Translations under genes and position numbers: made by a program
Shown here: piece by piece, positions 46,191 to 55,308 of the stretch
Numbering within the stretch: position 1 is the stretch's first letter
How the letters are laid out: each line of letters opens with the position of its first letter
Notes under the pieces: generated by a model
The model's database searches: none
The model's input: the letters and a program-made list of their open reading frames with translations, nothing else
What the model was told of the DNA's origin: nothing
Origin: Bacillota bacterium
GTDB taxonomy: Bacteria > Bacillota > Sulfobacillia > JAJZYS01 > JAJZLH01
Length of the DNA stretch: 64,000 nucleotides
Direction of reading: 5' to 3'
Assembly (NCBI GenBank): GCA_021850485.1
Contig: JAJZLY010000005.1
Location: forward strand, 37,139-101,138

Positions 46191-46210
46191 CCGGCCCCGG
46201 CGAAGCGACG

Positions 46211-46552
46211 CTAAGCCCAGCGGTGGACGAGGGATTGACCCTGGGCGTCGGTCATCGAGTCGGTGGCGATCAAGATCACATCGATCAGCCACCAGATGCC
46301 CAGTCCTCCGAGGGTGATCAGCTTCAAAATGCCGGTGCCGACCTTGCCCAGATAAAACCGGTCGACGCCGAAGTTCCCCAGAAAGATGGACAGCAAGAGG
46401 GCTACCAGCCAGTCCCGACGCCCCGGTTCCAAGAGGTTGGGGCGCACCTGGGTGGCCACCCCGCAGTGCACGCAGACCGCGGCGCGCGGATCGATCTCCT
46501 GGCCGCAGGCTCGACAAAAGGCCTTGTGCGGACCTGTCTCAGCACGGCTCAC
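46211..46552 (-). CDS. Zinc ribbon plus TM2 domain protein
   Basis: 113 residues. [20 protein letters not shown] is a CxxC...CxxC zinc ribbon (residues about 13-30); then a TM2 domain of two helices ([41 protein letters not shown]). Common small membrane protein with unknown role. GTG 46552 with GGAGG upstream. Convergent to the DUF6249 gene. Confidence 0.9.
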   Translation of the reverse strand: MSRAETGPHKAFCRACGQEIDPRAAVCVHCGVATQVRPNLLEPGRRDWLVALLLSIFLGNFGVDRFYLGKVGTGILKLITLGGLGIWWLIDVILIATDSMTDAQGQSLVHRWA

Positions 46553-46638
46553 CGTGTCGCCTCCCTATTGGGTCACTGCTATGACCAGCGAGCGAGCGAA
46601 TCGGTTTCAGCGGGCCGAAAGAGGTGTGGGACCACCCT

Positions 46639-47202
46639 TCAACCGGGAATATCGGTCAAGGGGTACCACCGCTCGAGTTCTGCTTCCATCGGCAGGTATG
46701 GTTTGAGCAAAGCCGCAAGATGCATCTCCCAGGCGTTGTCTCGCCCTTGCGCTAACGGCGCGAACGGGTAGAACTTGCCGCGCTTGAAGTTAAAGACCAG
46801 GTGGCCGGCCCGGCCATGGCTGTCGGAGATGGGCACCGTCAGCGCCAAGGGGGCGTCGTCGAAGCCGTGTTCGGTGAGCGTGTGCGAAAAGCTGTACAGC
46901 GTGGTCAGACGGTCGTCCAGCGCACCGCCATGGGCGATCAGCCAAGCGAAGCCGTAGCTATCAGCGCTTTCGCTGATAGTCATGGCGTGTTCCGTGGCGA
47001 ACATCTCGACCACTTGGCGAGCCTCGGATTTGGCGTCATCGAAGGCTGTCTCGTCGATGGGCCGGTAGCAGAAGGTGGCGGTCGGCGAGACGCTGAGGCC
47101 CACCGCCTCCAGGTCTGGCCCGGCACTGGCCAGCGCAAACAGCGGGTCGCTCTGGGTCCCCTTCAGCCGCATGCGGCCGAACAGGCCATCGAAGGGTCTC
47201 AG
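46639..47202 (-). CDS. PspAB-like protein, likely CTG start
   Basis: 187 residues from CTG 47202, which overlaps the htpX stop; ATG 47172 is the alternative (177 residues). The longer form adds FDGLFGR, like the family start before DPLFALASAGPDLEAVGLSV. FCYRPIDETAFDDAK and DSYGFAWLIAHGG follow. PspAB proteins accompany HtpX, PspA and PspAA in actinobacteria and haloarchaea. Role unknown, probably with the membrane protease. Confidence 0.72.
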   Translation of the reverse strand: MRPFDGLFGRMRLKGTQSDPLFALASAGPDLEAVGLSVSPTATFCYRPIDETAFDDAKSEARQVVEMFATEHAMTISESADSYGFAWLIAHGGALDDRLTTLYSFSHTLTEHGFDDAPLALTVPISDSHGRAGHLVFNFKRGKFYPFAPLAQGRDNAWEMHLAALLKPYLPMEAELERWYPLTDIPG

Positions 47203-48110
47203 CGGGCCATCTCCTGTTCCAGACGCTGCAGATGAGCCAAGCGATGCTCCAGGCTGGGGTGGGTTTGAAAGAGCTCAATCAGTGATCCGGATCGGACCAT
47301 CGGAAAGATGTACAGGGCGGATAGAGACTCGGCGGTGCGCAGGTCCTTTTGCGGCACCCGTTGCATGGTGCCGGAGATCTTCACCAACGCCGACGCCAAC
47401 TGACTGGGCTGACCGGTCAGCACCGCCGATCCGCGGTCGGCCGCGTACTCGCGATAACGGGAGATGGAGCGGATCAGAAAGAACGAGATCACCCAGACCA
47501 GCATGGAGGCCAGCATGATCAGCAACTGGTCCTGCTGCTGGCGGCGGCCGCCGCCATAGCCCATGCCAAAGCCGAACCACAAGGACATCTGCGTGATGTA
47601 GCTGGCCAAGGTGGCAAAAAACGAAGCGAGCGTCATCAGGCGCACGTCGCGGTTTTTGACGTGGGTCATCTCGTGGGCCAGCACCGCCTCCACCTCGGCG
47701 GGAGTCAGCCGCTCGGTCAGTCCGCGGGTGACTGCTACGACTGAGTGGTGCGGGTCACGGCCGGTGGCGAAGGCGTTGGGCACTGGGGTGTCAATGATGG
47801 CCAGTTTGGGTGTGGGCAGGTCCGCCAGCTGAGCCAGCTTCGCCACCATGCCGGACAGCTCCGGTTCCTGGCCCTCTGCCACCACTTTGGCGCCGCTGGC
47901 CGCCAACACCATTTTGTCTGAGAAGTAGTACTGAACGATCAGCATGCCGCCCAAGATCACCACCATCGGCAAGTAGCCGACGCCAGCTTGCAGCAGGATC
48001 CACATGAACAGCACGTACACGGCGCCTAGGAGCACATAGGATACGCTCATCCGCCAGGTCAGGCCGCGGTCGGCCAAGGACGCCTTGCGATCGATACTGC
48101 CTTGAGGCAT
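47199..48110 (-). CDS. htpX: Membrane zinc metalloprotease HtpX
   Basis: 303 residues. HEMTH at 146-150 binds zinc; two N-terminal helices (residues about 22-42, 46-62) and two around 160-215; the third zinc ligand Glu is in YREYAADRG. It degrades misfolded membrane proteins. ATG 48110 follows GAGGTGGAG and is preferred to the longer in-frame start at 48155. Coupled to PspAB. Confidence 0.95.
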   Translation of the reverse strand: MPQGSIDRKASLADRGLTWRMSVSYVLLGAVYVLFMWILLQAGVGYLPMVVILGGMLIVQYYFSDKMVLAASGAKVVAEGQEPELSGMVAKLAQLADLPTPKLAIIDTPVPNAFATGRDPHHSVVAVTRGLTERLTPAEVEAVLAHEMTHVKNRDVRLMTLASFFATLASYITQMSLWFGFGMGYGGGRRQQQDQLLIMLASMLVWVISFFLIRSISRYREYAADRGSAVLTGQPSQLASALVKISGTMQRVPQKDLRTAESLSALYIFPMVRSGSLIELFQTHPSLEHRLAHLQRLEQEMAR

Positions 48111-48211
48111 CGACTCCACCTCGATTTCTGGAAAGTGACGGCATCGTGGCCCCATTGTATCGTGTTGCCCCTAGGCTGCAACCAGCGGCAAGCGACGGCG
48201 GCGCGCCGTCA

Positions 48212-48622
48212 CTAAGCGGGGCGAAGGCCCTCTACCACCAGGCCTTCGCGAGCTGCCACAGCTGCCAGATGGTGATCTAAGGTCACGATCACGGCCGCTT
48301 CGCCCATCTCTGCAGCCCAGACTAAGGCCGCTGCCAGCTGCAGAGCATCCGCAGCGCACAAGGGGTGCACGCGCAGGAGCCGTGCGGCCAAGTTCCGCAC
48401 CGCTTCACCCGGCTGGATGTCCCACCACCCGTTCGCAAGTTGTGACAGCGTGTGGCATGCCGCGCGCTCCTGATCGTCTGTCAGCACGCCTTCTCGTCGC
48501 AGCCGAGAGATGGCCGAGACGCACTCAACTGTGGCGCCCCACCACACCGCCATCGCCGGATCCCTAGTGGCGCTCTCCTGCACGCACAAGGGAAGCAATG
48601 CTGAGCTGTCCCAAAAGCGCAT
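48212..48622 (-). CDS. vapC: VapC family PIN-domain toxin
   Basis: 136 residues. PIN acidic residues: RFWDSSALLPL (Asp 5), a Glu near residue 33 in VECVSAISRL, CAADALQLAAAL (Asp), and VTLDHHLAAVA (Asp). VapC toxins cleave tRNA or rRNA. Starts one base after vapB, in one operon. Confidence 0.9.
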   Translation of the reverse strand: MRFWDSSALLPLCVQESATRDPAMAVWWGATVECVSAISRLRREGVLTDDQERAACHTLSQLANGWWDIQPGEAVRNLAARLLRVHPLCAADALQLAAALVWAAEMGEAAVIVTLDHHLAAVAAREGLVVEGLRPA

Positions 48623-48623
48623 G

Positions 48624-48914
48624 TTAGCGGCCTGTCTGCCGTTCGTCGAGCAGAAGACGGATGCCGAGATCGTCGGGATCCGGTGCCAACTCCGAGTGTA
48701 GCTCTCTGAGGTTTAGGCGGACCTTCGGCGGACGAAGAAGGCCCTGGCGTACCAGGCCGCGCAGGGATTGGGTATCGGGCGGCATGGTATACGGCGTGAT
48801 CTGAGCGACAGGGACACCGTGATCAGTCACAACCAGAGTCTGTCCGCTCTTGACCAGATCCCGCAGTGCGCTGAGATGCCCCTTGAGATGGGTGATCGTA
48901 GCCTCAGTCGTCAT
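48624..48914 (-). CDS. vapB: Phd/YefM-type antitoxin (VapB)
   Basis: 96 residues. ATITHLKGHLSALRDLVKSGQTLVVTDHGVPVAQI is the Phd/YefM DNA-binding N-terminus, and a C-terminal part that should wrap VapC follows. ATG 48914 after ATAGGAGG. It should bind its own promoter with VapC; a palindrome lies just upstream. Confidence 0.9.
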   Translation of the reverse strand: MTTEATITHLKGHLSALRDLVKSGQTLVVTDHGVPVAQITPYTMPPDTQSLRGLVRQGLLRPPKVRLNLRELHSELAPDPDDLGIRLLLDERQTGR

Positions 48915-48950
48915 GCCGTCGCCTCCTATCAAAACTATTCTGTCCTGAAC

Positions 48951-48964
48951 TATCTGACCAGATA
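48951..48964. promoter_or_regulatory. Candidate VapBC operator
   Basis: TATCTG-AC-CAGATA, a perfect six-base inverted repeat, 37 bases upstream of vapB. Confidence 0.45.
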
Positions 48965-49073
48965 AGTCAGAAACGAGGATCTGTCCCACTCCATGAACAC
49001 GTGGTGTACGAAAGAAGGTCACACGCAGTAGCGAGTACCCGCTCATGCCCAGCCTGATGAGGTGTAGGGCGGG

Positions 49074-50564
49074 CTACGGTCCGATGGTCACGCTGCGGCT
49101 CAGGTGGAAGGACCCCGAGGACACAAAGAGATGGTAGGTGCCGGTCTCCATCCATCCTGCCTGAGGCATCAGCAGCCACGCTCGTGCCGTGGCGGCCTGC
49201 ACCGCTGGATCAGACGATGGGTGTGCTCCCGGCGGCACCAGCACAAAACCGATCCCGGTGTCATACCACAGGGCGGATGCGGGCGCCGGGCAGCCATCGG
49301 CAGTGGCCATCCCCGGCGCCAAGGGCGGCCCGGCGCTTGGCCCTACCCAGCTGCCTAGGGGAACACACTGAGCGCGCACACCCACCTGAAGCGACAGGCG
49401 GACGTTTGGTCGCACGGTGTAAGGACCGGGGATTGTGACCTCCAGTCCCTGTGCCGCCGCCTGGGCCGCCTGTGCCACCGCCCGCAGGGATGTGGTGGTG
49501 GGAAGGGTGAAGCGGGCGCCGAAAACGGCCAGCACACTTTGGCTACCAGCGGGCAGTCTGGTCATAGCCACAATCGTGAGCTTCGAGCCTGCCGCCTGAT
49601 AGAGCGCCACCTCGCCACCAGCGGCGGCGACCAGCCGTCTCCCGGCGGGCGACCAGAAGAGCGCCGCCGGATTGATGTCTGGATAGGTCAGGGCGCCCGG
49701 CTTCAGGGCGAAAAGGGCCGCCCGAGTCGGCGGAGCCGTAAGAGATGGGGCCAGGTAGATCTGACCGGCAGCCGTCAGCAAGGCCAACTGCCCGGATGCG
49801 CTAATGGTGGCGGCCAGCAGCGGATGCGTGCTGGCAAACTGGGTGAGGATGGCCAGCGAGCTGAGTCCTCCCGCCGGCGACAGGGTGAAGTATCTGCACG
49901 AGAAGCCCTGTCCGCTGGGCACCGTTCCACGCACCAGGAAGTCTTGACTGCGGGCCGACAGCGCCAGGACCTGGGGCTGGCAGGAGGGGCCGGCCATGTT
50001 GCCTTCCAGCGTCAAGTTGGTCGGTGAGAGATGAGCCGGCAGTCGGTAGTCGGCCAGTGGTGCAAAGTTGGGTCCCAGCACCGCGAAGATCTCGCCGATG
50101 CCGCCGCCGTGAAAGGCGTTGACGGCGAAGGGGCCGGCCCCGACCGTGCCCACGATGCCACTGAGTTCAGTGAAACCGTCACCTGTGTACATCGAGCCCT
50201 GATGCGGGGTGGTGAAGGCCAGCGACAACAGGCTAAGCTGGCCCGTTGCGCGCTGCCAAGAGAGGGCGGTCAGGCCGAGATTGGCAGCCACCGGCTGGGA
50301 TGAGGCGGTTGTGATCAGCACGGTGGTGTTGCCAGGGCCAGCGGCCAGCGCTAACACCGGATTGGGCGTGGCAATCGAGGCGGCCTGACCTGAAGGCAAG
50401 GAGATGGCGCTCAGGCCGCCAAAGGTTCCGGCGGCCAAAACTGTGACCGGAGCTGCAGTCAAAGGAGTCTTCGTGGCCACTGCTGGACTTGAGTGTGCAG
50501 CCGGGCCGCCGCAACCTGCCAAGATCAACAAGGCGACCAAAAGCCACGGCATGCGTCTACGCAT
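49074..50564 (-). CDS. Lipoprotein, propeller-like
   Basis: 496 residues, signal peptide with lipobox LAGC (Cys 18). Repeats such as TFGGLSAISLPSGQAASI and SASGQLALLTAAGQIYLAP suggest blades. The C-terminus has an Ig-like stretch (GTYHLFVSSGSFHLSRSVTI). It resembles the lipoprotein at 11790-12977 in style. Function unknown. Confidence 0.75.
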   Translation of the reverse strand: MRRRMPWLLVALLILAGCGGPAAHSSPAVATKTPLTAAPVTVLAAGTFGGLSAISLPSGQAASIATPNPVLALAAGPGNTTVLITTASSQPVAANLGLTALSWQRATGQLSLLSLAFTTPHQGSMYTGDGFTELSGIVGTVGAGPFAVNAFHGGGIGEIFAVLGPNFAPLADYRLPAHLSPTNLTLEGNMAGPSCQPQVLALSARSQDFLVRGTVPSGQGFSCRYFTLSPAGGLSSLAILTQFASTHPLLAATISASGQLALLTAAGQIYLAPSLTAPPTRAALFALKPGALTYPDINPAALFWSPAGRRLVAAAGGEVALYQAAGSKLTIVAMTRLPAGSQSVLAVFGARFTLPTTTSLRAVAQAAQAAAQGLEVTIPGPYTVRPNVRLSLQVGVRAQCVPLGSWVGPSAGPPLAPGMATADGCPAPASALWYDTGIGFVLVPPGAHPSSDPAVQAATARAWLLMPQAGWMETGTYHLFVSSGSFHLSRSVTIGP

Positions 50565-50662
50565 CAGATCACCTCGGAGCTTCGCAACGGATCAAGCCTG
50601 ACAGCGCCTGGGGCATTCACTAGAGCGCGTCCTTCGGGCTGGAGGTTCCCAGCTCTCTCAGC

Positions 50663-52225
50663 TCATGGCCCGGGGATCGTCCACAGTACGTAGCCGCCGT
50701 TGACGCCGTCGATCAGCTCGGTCGTCGTCCCGGCGGGCTTGATCGACGCCAGTAAAGCGGCATCCTTGGGTGCCAGAAGCGCCAGGATCGGACCGTGGCG
50801 GCCGCTGATCTGCGTCTGCCAGGACGCAAACGAGAACTGGCCGTGTTCCAGGTGCGCCCATGGGTCACCCATCAACACCACCTGATAGCCCTCCAGCCGG
50901 GCCAGAAACGGGAAAAACGTGGCCCGAAAGGAGCGAGAGTCATACACCAACGGATAGGTGCGATCGACCTGAGGAAGGCGGTGCAAGGCGTCGGCCAGGA
51001 TGAAGGCGGTGCGGTCGGTGAGATCTGGTGTCCCGTTTCCGTGGTAGTAAAGGCCAAGCGAGGCCACCGGTGACAGCACCAAGACGGCCGCCAACACCAG
51101 CACAGCCTGGCGCCAGATCTGGCCGATGCGCGGCGCCCACTGTTGCCAGGTTCGCCAGGCCCAGTCCGCGATCAGCGGATAGGCAAACGGCAAGATCGGC
51201 ACCAGGTAACGTGCTGCCTGCGGGTAGTTGTATGCCTTGTTCAACACTGGAACCAGCAGCAACGGGCCGATGGTTAAGAGCAGTATTAAGGCGTGCCGCC
51301 GATGTCTGAGGTGCGAGATGATGGCCATGACAAACACGGCCAGGGCGATGACACCGATCAGACCGGGGAGCACATCTTGAGCCAACTGGTGCGGGTTTAA
51401 AAAGGCTGTACCTAGAGTTTGCCCCCACTCGCCCATCTCATAGAGCAGGTTTTGCAGGTAGCTGGCCAGGCCCGGATGGGTGGGAACGGCGTACTTTTTG
51501 TGCAAGAAGATCCACTGCAAGGATCCGAGGTGACTTTGGATGTTGTAGACGATCATGTTCAGGTAGCCGATCGCCGCCGCACCCAGGCCGGCCACCGTTG
51601 GCCACAGGCGGCGGCGGTCTCGGACGGCGGTGATGGCCAAATAGGCGACCAGCGGAAGCAGCATGTCCATCACCGACGAGTCGGTCTGCAGCGCCACGCC
51701 CCATACCAACCCGGCCCAGACCAATAGCCACCGCCGGTCCTCAGCCCGGTAGGTCAGATAGCCGGCCAGTGCCACTGCAAACGGCGTGACGCTGTTGGAA
51801 AAGGCCATGTGTGAGACGAATACGGCGGCGCCGCAGAGGGCGAACAGCAATCCGGAGGCCAGTCCGACGCCCCAGCCGCCCAGCCGGCGGCCGATCGCCA
51901 TGGTCACGCCCACCACGGCCACTCCGAAGGCGAGGGAGACCAGGCGCGGAATGTACAGACTCATCCCGAAGAGCCAAAACAATCCGGCCACCAGATAGTT
52001 ATAGAGGGCACCGATGTCGTGGGCGACGTCGGTGAGCGGGCGCAGGTGCAAGAAGGCGATCTGGTAGGAGATGTAGACCTCTTCCAGCTCCACCTGAAAC
52101 GACGGGACCTGGTAGAGGTCCCAGAGCCGAAGCAAAATGGCTATCAACACAACGCCAACGCCTGCCAGCAGGTGGCGATGATTTCGGATCCAGTTGTGCA
52201 GCAAAGACGGAGGCGGCTTGGTCAC
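50663..52225 (-). CDS. PMT/ArnT-type glycosyltransferase (GT39/83-like)
   Basis: 520 residues, about 11 hydrophobic helices. After helix 1, VPSFQVELEEVYISYQ is where such enzymes carry the first-loop acidic motif (usually DE or similar); ALYNYLVAGLFWLFG follows. They transfer a sugar from a polyprenyl carrier to a protein or lipid outside. GTG 52225 overlaps the preceding stop. Acceptor unknown; the upstream lipoprotein gene in the same direction is one possibility. Confidence 0.82.
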   Translation of the reverse strand: MTKPPPSLLHNWIRNHRHLLAGVGVVLIAILLRLWDLYQVPSFQVELEEVYISYQIAFLHLRPLTDVAHDIGALYNYLVAGLFWLFGMSLYIPRLVSLAFGVAVVGVTMAIGRRLGGWGVGLASGLLFALCGAAVFVSHMAFSNSVTPFAVALAGYLTYRAEDRRWLLVWAGLVWGVALQTDSSVMDMLLPLVAYLAITAVRDRRRLWPTVAGLGAAAIGYLNMIVYNIQSHLGSLQWIFLHKKYAVPTHPGLASYLQNLLYEMGEWGQTLGTAFLNPHQLAQDVLPGLIGVIALAVFVMAIISHLRHRRHALILLLTIGPLLLVPVLNKAYNYPQAARYLVPILPFAYPLIADWAWRTWQQWAPRIGQIWRQAVLVLAAVLVLSPVASLGLYYHGNGTPDLTDRTAFILADALHRLPQVDRTYPLVYDSRSFRATFFPFLARLEGYQVVLMGDPWAHLEHGQFSFASWQTQISGRHGPILALLAPKDAALLASIKPAGTTTELIDGVNGGYVLWTIPGP

Positions 52226-52557
52226 TCCTGGCGCCGCCAGAAGGGATGCTTACGCTTGGACATCTCGGCGTGGTAGATGGCCTCTTCACTGTAGGGAGCG
52301 CTCTGCGCCAGCGCCTCCTCGGCGGTTAGCTTGAGCCGGATGGCCGAGCGCGTGATCACTTCGATCGCCTCTTCCGGCAGCATCTTCGGACTGTGCAAGC
52401 CCTGGCGGTAGCCGACTCCGTCAAAGATGTCCTCGTTGGCGTCACCGAGAATGTGGGTGACATGCCCGATCACCTCGCCATCTTTGGCCACCACCGCAAG
52501 CCCGGGCGTCACCGCCAGCCAGGCAATCTCGTCGTCACGAGACTCATCGTCAGGCAT
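52222..52557 (-). CDS. PRC-barrel/DUF2171-like protein
   Basis: 111 residues. PGLAVVAKDGEVIGHVTHILGDANEDIFDGV is a PRC-barrel-like beta pattern, followed by a helical, charged end. ATG 52557 with CAAGGAGG upstream. Coupled to the glycosyltransferase gene. Role unknown. Confidence 0.65.
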   Translation of the reverse strand: MPDDESRDDEIAWLAVTPGLAVVAKDGEVIGHVTHILGDANEDIFDGVGYRQGLHSPKMLPEEAIEVITRSAIRLKLTAEEALAQSAPYSEEAIYHAEMSKRKHPFWRRQE

Positions 52558-52685
52558 CTCATGGCCTCCTTGGGTTGGATCGGCGACGTTCGGACCTAAG
52601 CACTAGTTTGTCGCATTCACCGCGATCAGGGAAGCAGGGCCGGTCCGGGGCTCAGGGAAATCTCAGACTGACAGGAGGCGGTGCG

Positions 52686-53630
52686 GTGCAGTTTCAGGGC
52701 ACCATCTTAGTCGGCGGCGATCGGGCGCAGGGGCTGTGGGAGATCCGGCGGCGGCTGAAAATCGCCGGCGTCGACCCGCATGGCCTCGATACGCTGTGGC
52801 TCGATGGCGAGCAGGTCGACCTGGCACAGGCTCTGGCCGCCCTTGGCCACGTGCCATGGCAGGCGGCACGGCGAGTGGTGGTAGTGGTCGGGTTGGTCCT
52901 CGACGCCGACGACGGTGCGCTGGCACAGGTCGCAAAGGATGCTCTCGCCGGTCCTGGCGCCGATCTGCCCTGGCTGATTGCCTGGACCCAGCGGGTGGAT
53001 CATCGTTTGGCCGCGATCCGGCCCTTGGCCGCCGCTGGCGTGCTGATCGACCTGAAAGACGCCGATGGCGAGTCGACCATTACAGCACTCAGCCGGGACA
53101 TGGGCGTGGAGGTCACTGCCCAGGCGCGCCGCGACCTGGCGGCGGTGGTGACCGATTTGGCCGGCCTGGAAAGCGAACTCAGCAAGCTGCGAGATCTGAC
53201 CGATGGGGGTGAAATCACCCGCCAGGCTGTGGCCATGGCCACGACCGGAGACCCTGCGCTCAGCCGGTTCGCGCTCGCACAAGCGGTGCGAGAACGGCGC
53301 CTGGGCGGGGCGCTGGAGTTGGTGCGGCCCCTATTGCGCGCCGGGCAGGAGGCACTTGCCCTCAACGCCCAAATTGGCCGGGAACTGTCCCTGATCGGCC
53401 GGGTGATGGCGGCTGGCGGTGATCGTAAACAGCTCAGCGCCCTGGGCCTGCAGCCGTGGGTGCTCAGCCAGCTGGAACGGGCTGCAGGCCGCTGGCGTCA
53501 GGCGCAGATTCTGCGCGGCGTGGAGCGGGTGCTATGGGCTGACGAGCAACTGAAAGGCACCCTGCCCAAGCGGCGGGATGCCTTGATCTTGGAGATCTTG
53601 GTGGTGGAGCTTTTGGCCGAGGACGGCTGA
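52686..53630 (+). CDS. holA: DNA polymerase III delta subunit
   Basis: 314 residues. Clamp-loader subunit that opens the sliding clamp. LSKLRDLTDGGEITRQAV and LRAGQEALALNAQIGRELSLI match the family's domains II and III; the degenerate N-terminal AAA+ domain has no complete P-loop (ILVGGDRAQG), as usual for delta. GTG 52686 after ACAGGAGG. Position before rpsT and lepA fits the common gene order. Confidence 0.88.
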   Translation: MQFQGTILVGGDRAQGLWEIRRRLKIAGVDPHGLDTLWLDGEQVDLAQALAALGHVPWQAARRVVVVVGLVLDADDGALAQVAKDALAGPGADLPWLIAWTQRVDHRLAAIRPLAAAGVLIDLKDADGESTITALSRDMGVEVTAQARRDLAAVVTDLAGLESELSKLRDLTDGGEITRQAVAMATTGDPALSRFALAQAVRERRLGGALELVRPLLRAGQEALALNAQIGRELSLIGRVMAAGGDRKQLSALGLQPWVLSQLERAAGRWRQAQILRGVERVLWADEQLKGTLPKRRDALILEILVVELLAEDG

Positions 53631-53632
53631 AC

Positions 53633-53884
53633 CTACTTGGCGGCTTGGCTGATGCGGGCCAGCCGGCTCTTGCGCCGGGCGGCGGTGTTGGCGTGCAAGA
53701 CGCCCTTGCTGACCGCCTTGTCGATGGTCGACACGGTCGCGGCGAGGGCAGCGGGGCGCTCGGCGGCGGGAGCTTCGGCGAACTTCTTGACGGCGGTGCG
53801 GACCCCGGTGCGCACGGCCTTGTTGCGAAGGCGTGCCTTCTCCGAGGTGCGGATTCGCTTCTTGGCAGACTTGATATTAGCCAC
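53633..53884 (-). CDS. rpsT: 30S ribosomal protein S20
   Basis: 83 residues. NIKSAKKRIRTSEKARLRNK is the standard start; Lys/Arg-rich helices follow. GTG 53884 after GGAGGTGACC. Convergent with holA. Confidence 0.98.
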   Translation of the reverse strand: MANIKSAKKRIRTSEKARLRNKAVRTGVRTAVKKFAEAPAAERPAALAATVSTIDKAVSKGVLHANTAARRKSRLARISQAAK

Positions 53885-53915
53885 TTGGTCACCTCCGAAG
53901 ACGACTGAGCGCCCT

Positions 53916-53945
53916 ATCTTAGCACGCTGGGCGGCCGTATCACAA
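53916..53945 (-). promoter_or_regulatory. Candidate promoter of rpsT
   Basis: On the minus strand TTGTGA, an 18-base spacer and TAAGAT, about 32 bases before the gene. Confidence 0.5.
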
Positions 53946-53967
53946 CGACCCGATCAGCCGATTGCCA

Positions 53968-53996
53968 TTGACCGCATCACCGCTCGGGCGTAGCAT
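53968..53996 (+). promoter_or_regulatory. Promoter of trxA
   Basis: TTGACC (53968-53973), 17-base spacer, TAGCAT (53991-53996), 46 bases before the start. Confidence 0.6.
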
Positions 53997-54042
53997 GAGG
54001 CAACCATCTCTCAGGTGGAAGGTCAGGTAAGGGGGCGGGCAG

Positions 54043-54366
54043 ATGGCGGAGGTCATGCCGGTAGCCGATGGCGACTTCGATCAGCAGGTGCTGAAGAGTG
54101 CCCAGCCAGTGTTGGTCGACTTCTGGGCCGAGTGGTGCGGACCGTGCCGGATGGTGGCGCCGGTGGTGCAGGAGCTCGCAGGCGAGCTTTCCGGCAAGCT
54201 GAAGGTGCTGAAAATGAACGTCGATGAGAATCCGGAGACAGCGGCCCGCTATCAGGTGATGAGCATCCCCACGCTGGCCGTGTTCAAGGGCGGCCAGTTG
54301 CAGGAGAAATTGATCGGCTATCGGCCCAAGGCGCAGCTGGCCGAAGAGGTCGGCCGCTCGCTGTAG
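54043..54366 (+). CDS. trxA: Thioredoxin
   Basis: 107 residues. Active site WAEWCGPCRM (Cys pair near 32 and 35) and cis-Pro in MSIPTLAVFKGG. Cytoplasmic disulfide reductase; it could reduce the peroxiredoxin at 14791-15258 (inference). GGGGGCGGGC lies before the ATG. Confidence 0.97.
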   Translation: MAEVMPVADGDFDQQVLKSAQPVLVDFWAEWCGPCRMVAPVVQELAGELSGKLKVLKMNVDENPETAARYQVMSIPTLAVFKGGQLQEKLIGYRPKAQLAEEVGRSL

Positions 54367-54382
54367 GCAAGTCGGAGTCCGA

Positions 54383-54418
54383 GCACAGGGGGCGGCGGGT
54401 GACCGCCGTCCCCTGTGC
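54383..54418 (+). terminator. Strong hairpin after trxA
   Basis: GCACAGGGG and CGGCGG pair with CCGCCG and CCCCTGTGC across a GTGA loop, with one G opposite a T. No T tract. Confidence 0.55.
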
Positions 54419-54439
54419 GTGATGGGAGGAAGTGGCTGA

Positions 54440-54736
54440 ATGCTGGCGTCTGCCGTTGAGAAGAGTCTGTGTCAGGCCTACCCGCAGCTGGCGTCTGGCG
54501 ATCAGCCAGTGGGCCTGGAGGCGCTGATGGCACAGGCAGCCGCCGTGCGCAGCGGCACCTTTCAGTTAAGCTGCCAGAGTCCACAAGCCGAAGAGGGCCC
54601 GGACTCGGTGGTTGCTGCCTGGACGGCCAGCGATCAGGGCGGCAAGCTGCCGGTCCAAGGCCGCGGCGATAGCGCTGAAGAGGCAATAGCGGCGTGGCTG
54701 CTCGCTCGGCTGAGCGTCGGCGGCTGGTCCCGTTAG
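54440..54736 (+). CDS. Hypothetical protein, 98 residues
   Basis: Starts at ATG 54440 after GGGAGG. The middle contains FQLSCQSPQAEEG and WTASDQGGKLPVQGRGDSAEEAIAAW, suggesting a small alpha/beta domain with a C-terminal helix. No family recognised. It overlaps the convergent DUF212 gene by four bases. Confidence 0.6.
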   Translation: MLASAVEKSLCQAYPQLASGDQPVGLEALMAQAAAVRSGTFQLSCQSPQAEEGPDSVVAAWTASDQGGKLPVQGRGDSAEEAIAAWLLARLSVGGWSR

Positions 54737-55293
54737 AAAAACAGCAAGGTCAGTAAGATACCGAGCAGAGCGCCGGTCAGGACCTCGGCCCGGGTGTGGC
54801 CGACCAGTTCGGCGAAAGGCTTCTCCCAAGGTGTCTCGCGATCGCGCAGGATGTTCAGGAATTTGGAGTGTTGGCCGACCTGCTGGCGGATGTTGACGGC
54901 GTCGTAGAGCACGATCACGGCCAGTACCGCAACCACGGCGAACAGGTCTGACTGCCAGCCGTGCGTCAACACCACCGCCGTGGCCAGCGCCGTGACCGTG
55001 GCAGAGTGCGAGCTGGGAAAGCCGCCCGGCTCCCAGAAGCGAGACCAGGTCAGGGAGCGGGCGCGTACCGATGCGACGATGCCTTTCACCACTTGGCTGA
55101 CCAGCGAGGCGAAGAGCGCGGCGACCAAGATCACATTGGCGTTGCGCAAGGCGTGGGCCAGTGGCACGATCACCGGAAACCAAGGATGCACGAAGTTCGC
55201 TCCCAAATCGATCCGCAGTGGGCTGGTGCCGGGCCCATCCCCTTCGCCATAGGGATCCCATGTCCCTTGACGAACTCCGTGAAGGTGAGTCAT
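54733..55293 (-). CDS. DUF212 / divergent PAP2 membrane protein
   Basis: 186 residues from ATG 55293. Helices and the motif GGFPSSHSATVTALATAV, then LYDAVNIRQQVGQHSKFLN and LVGHTRAEVLTGALLG, are the family's phosphatase-like residues. Related to acid phosphatase/PAP2 enzymes; substrate unknown. The real start may be internal, as family members usually begin about ten residues before the first helix and this frame is 15 bases from lepA. Confidence 0.88.
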   Translation of the reverse strand: MTHLHGVRQGTWDPYGEGDGPGTSPLRIDLGANFVHPWFPVIVPLAHALRNANVILVAALFASLVSQVVKGIVASVRARSLTWSRFWEPGGFPSSHSATVTALATAVVLTHGWQSDLFAVVAVLAVIVLYDAVNIRQQVGQHSKFLNILRDRETPWEKPFAELVGHTRAEVLTGALLGILLTLLFF

Positions 55294-55308
55294 TAAGGAG
55301 CGTCGCTG

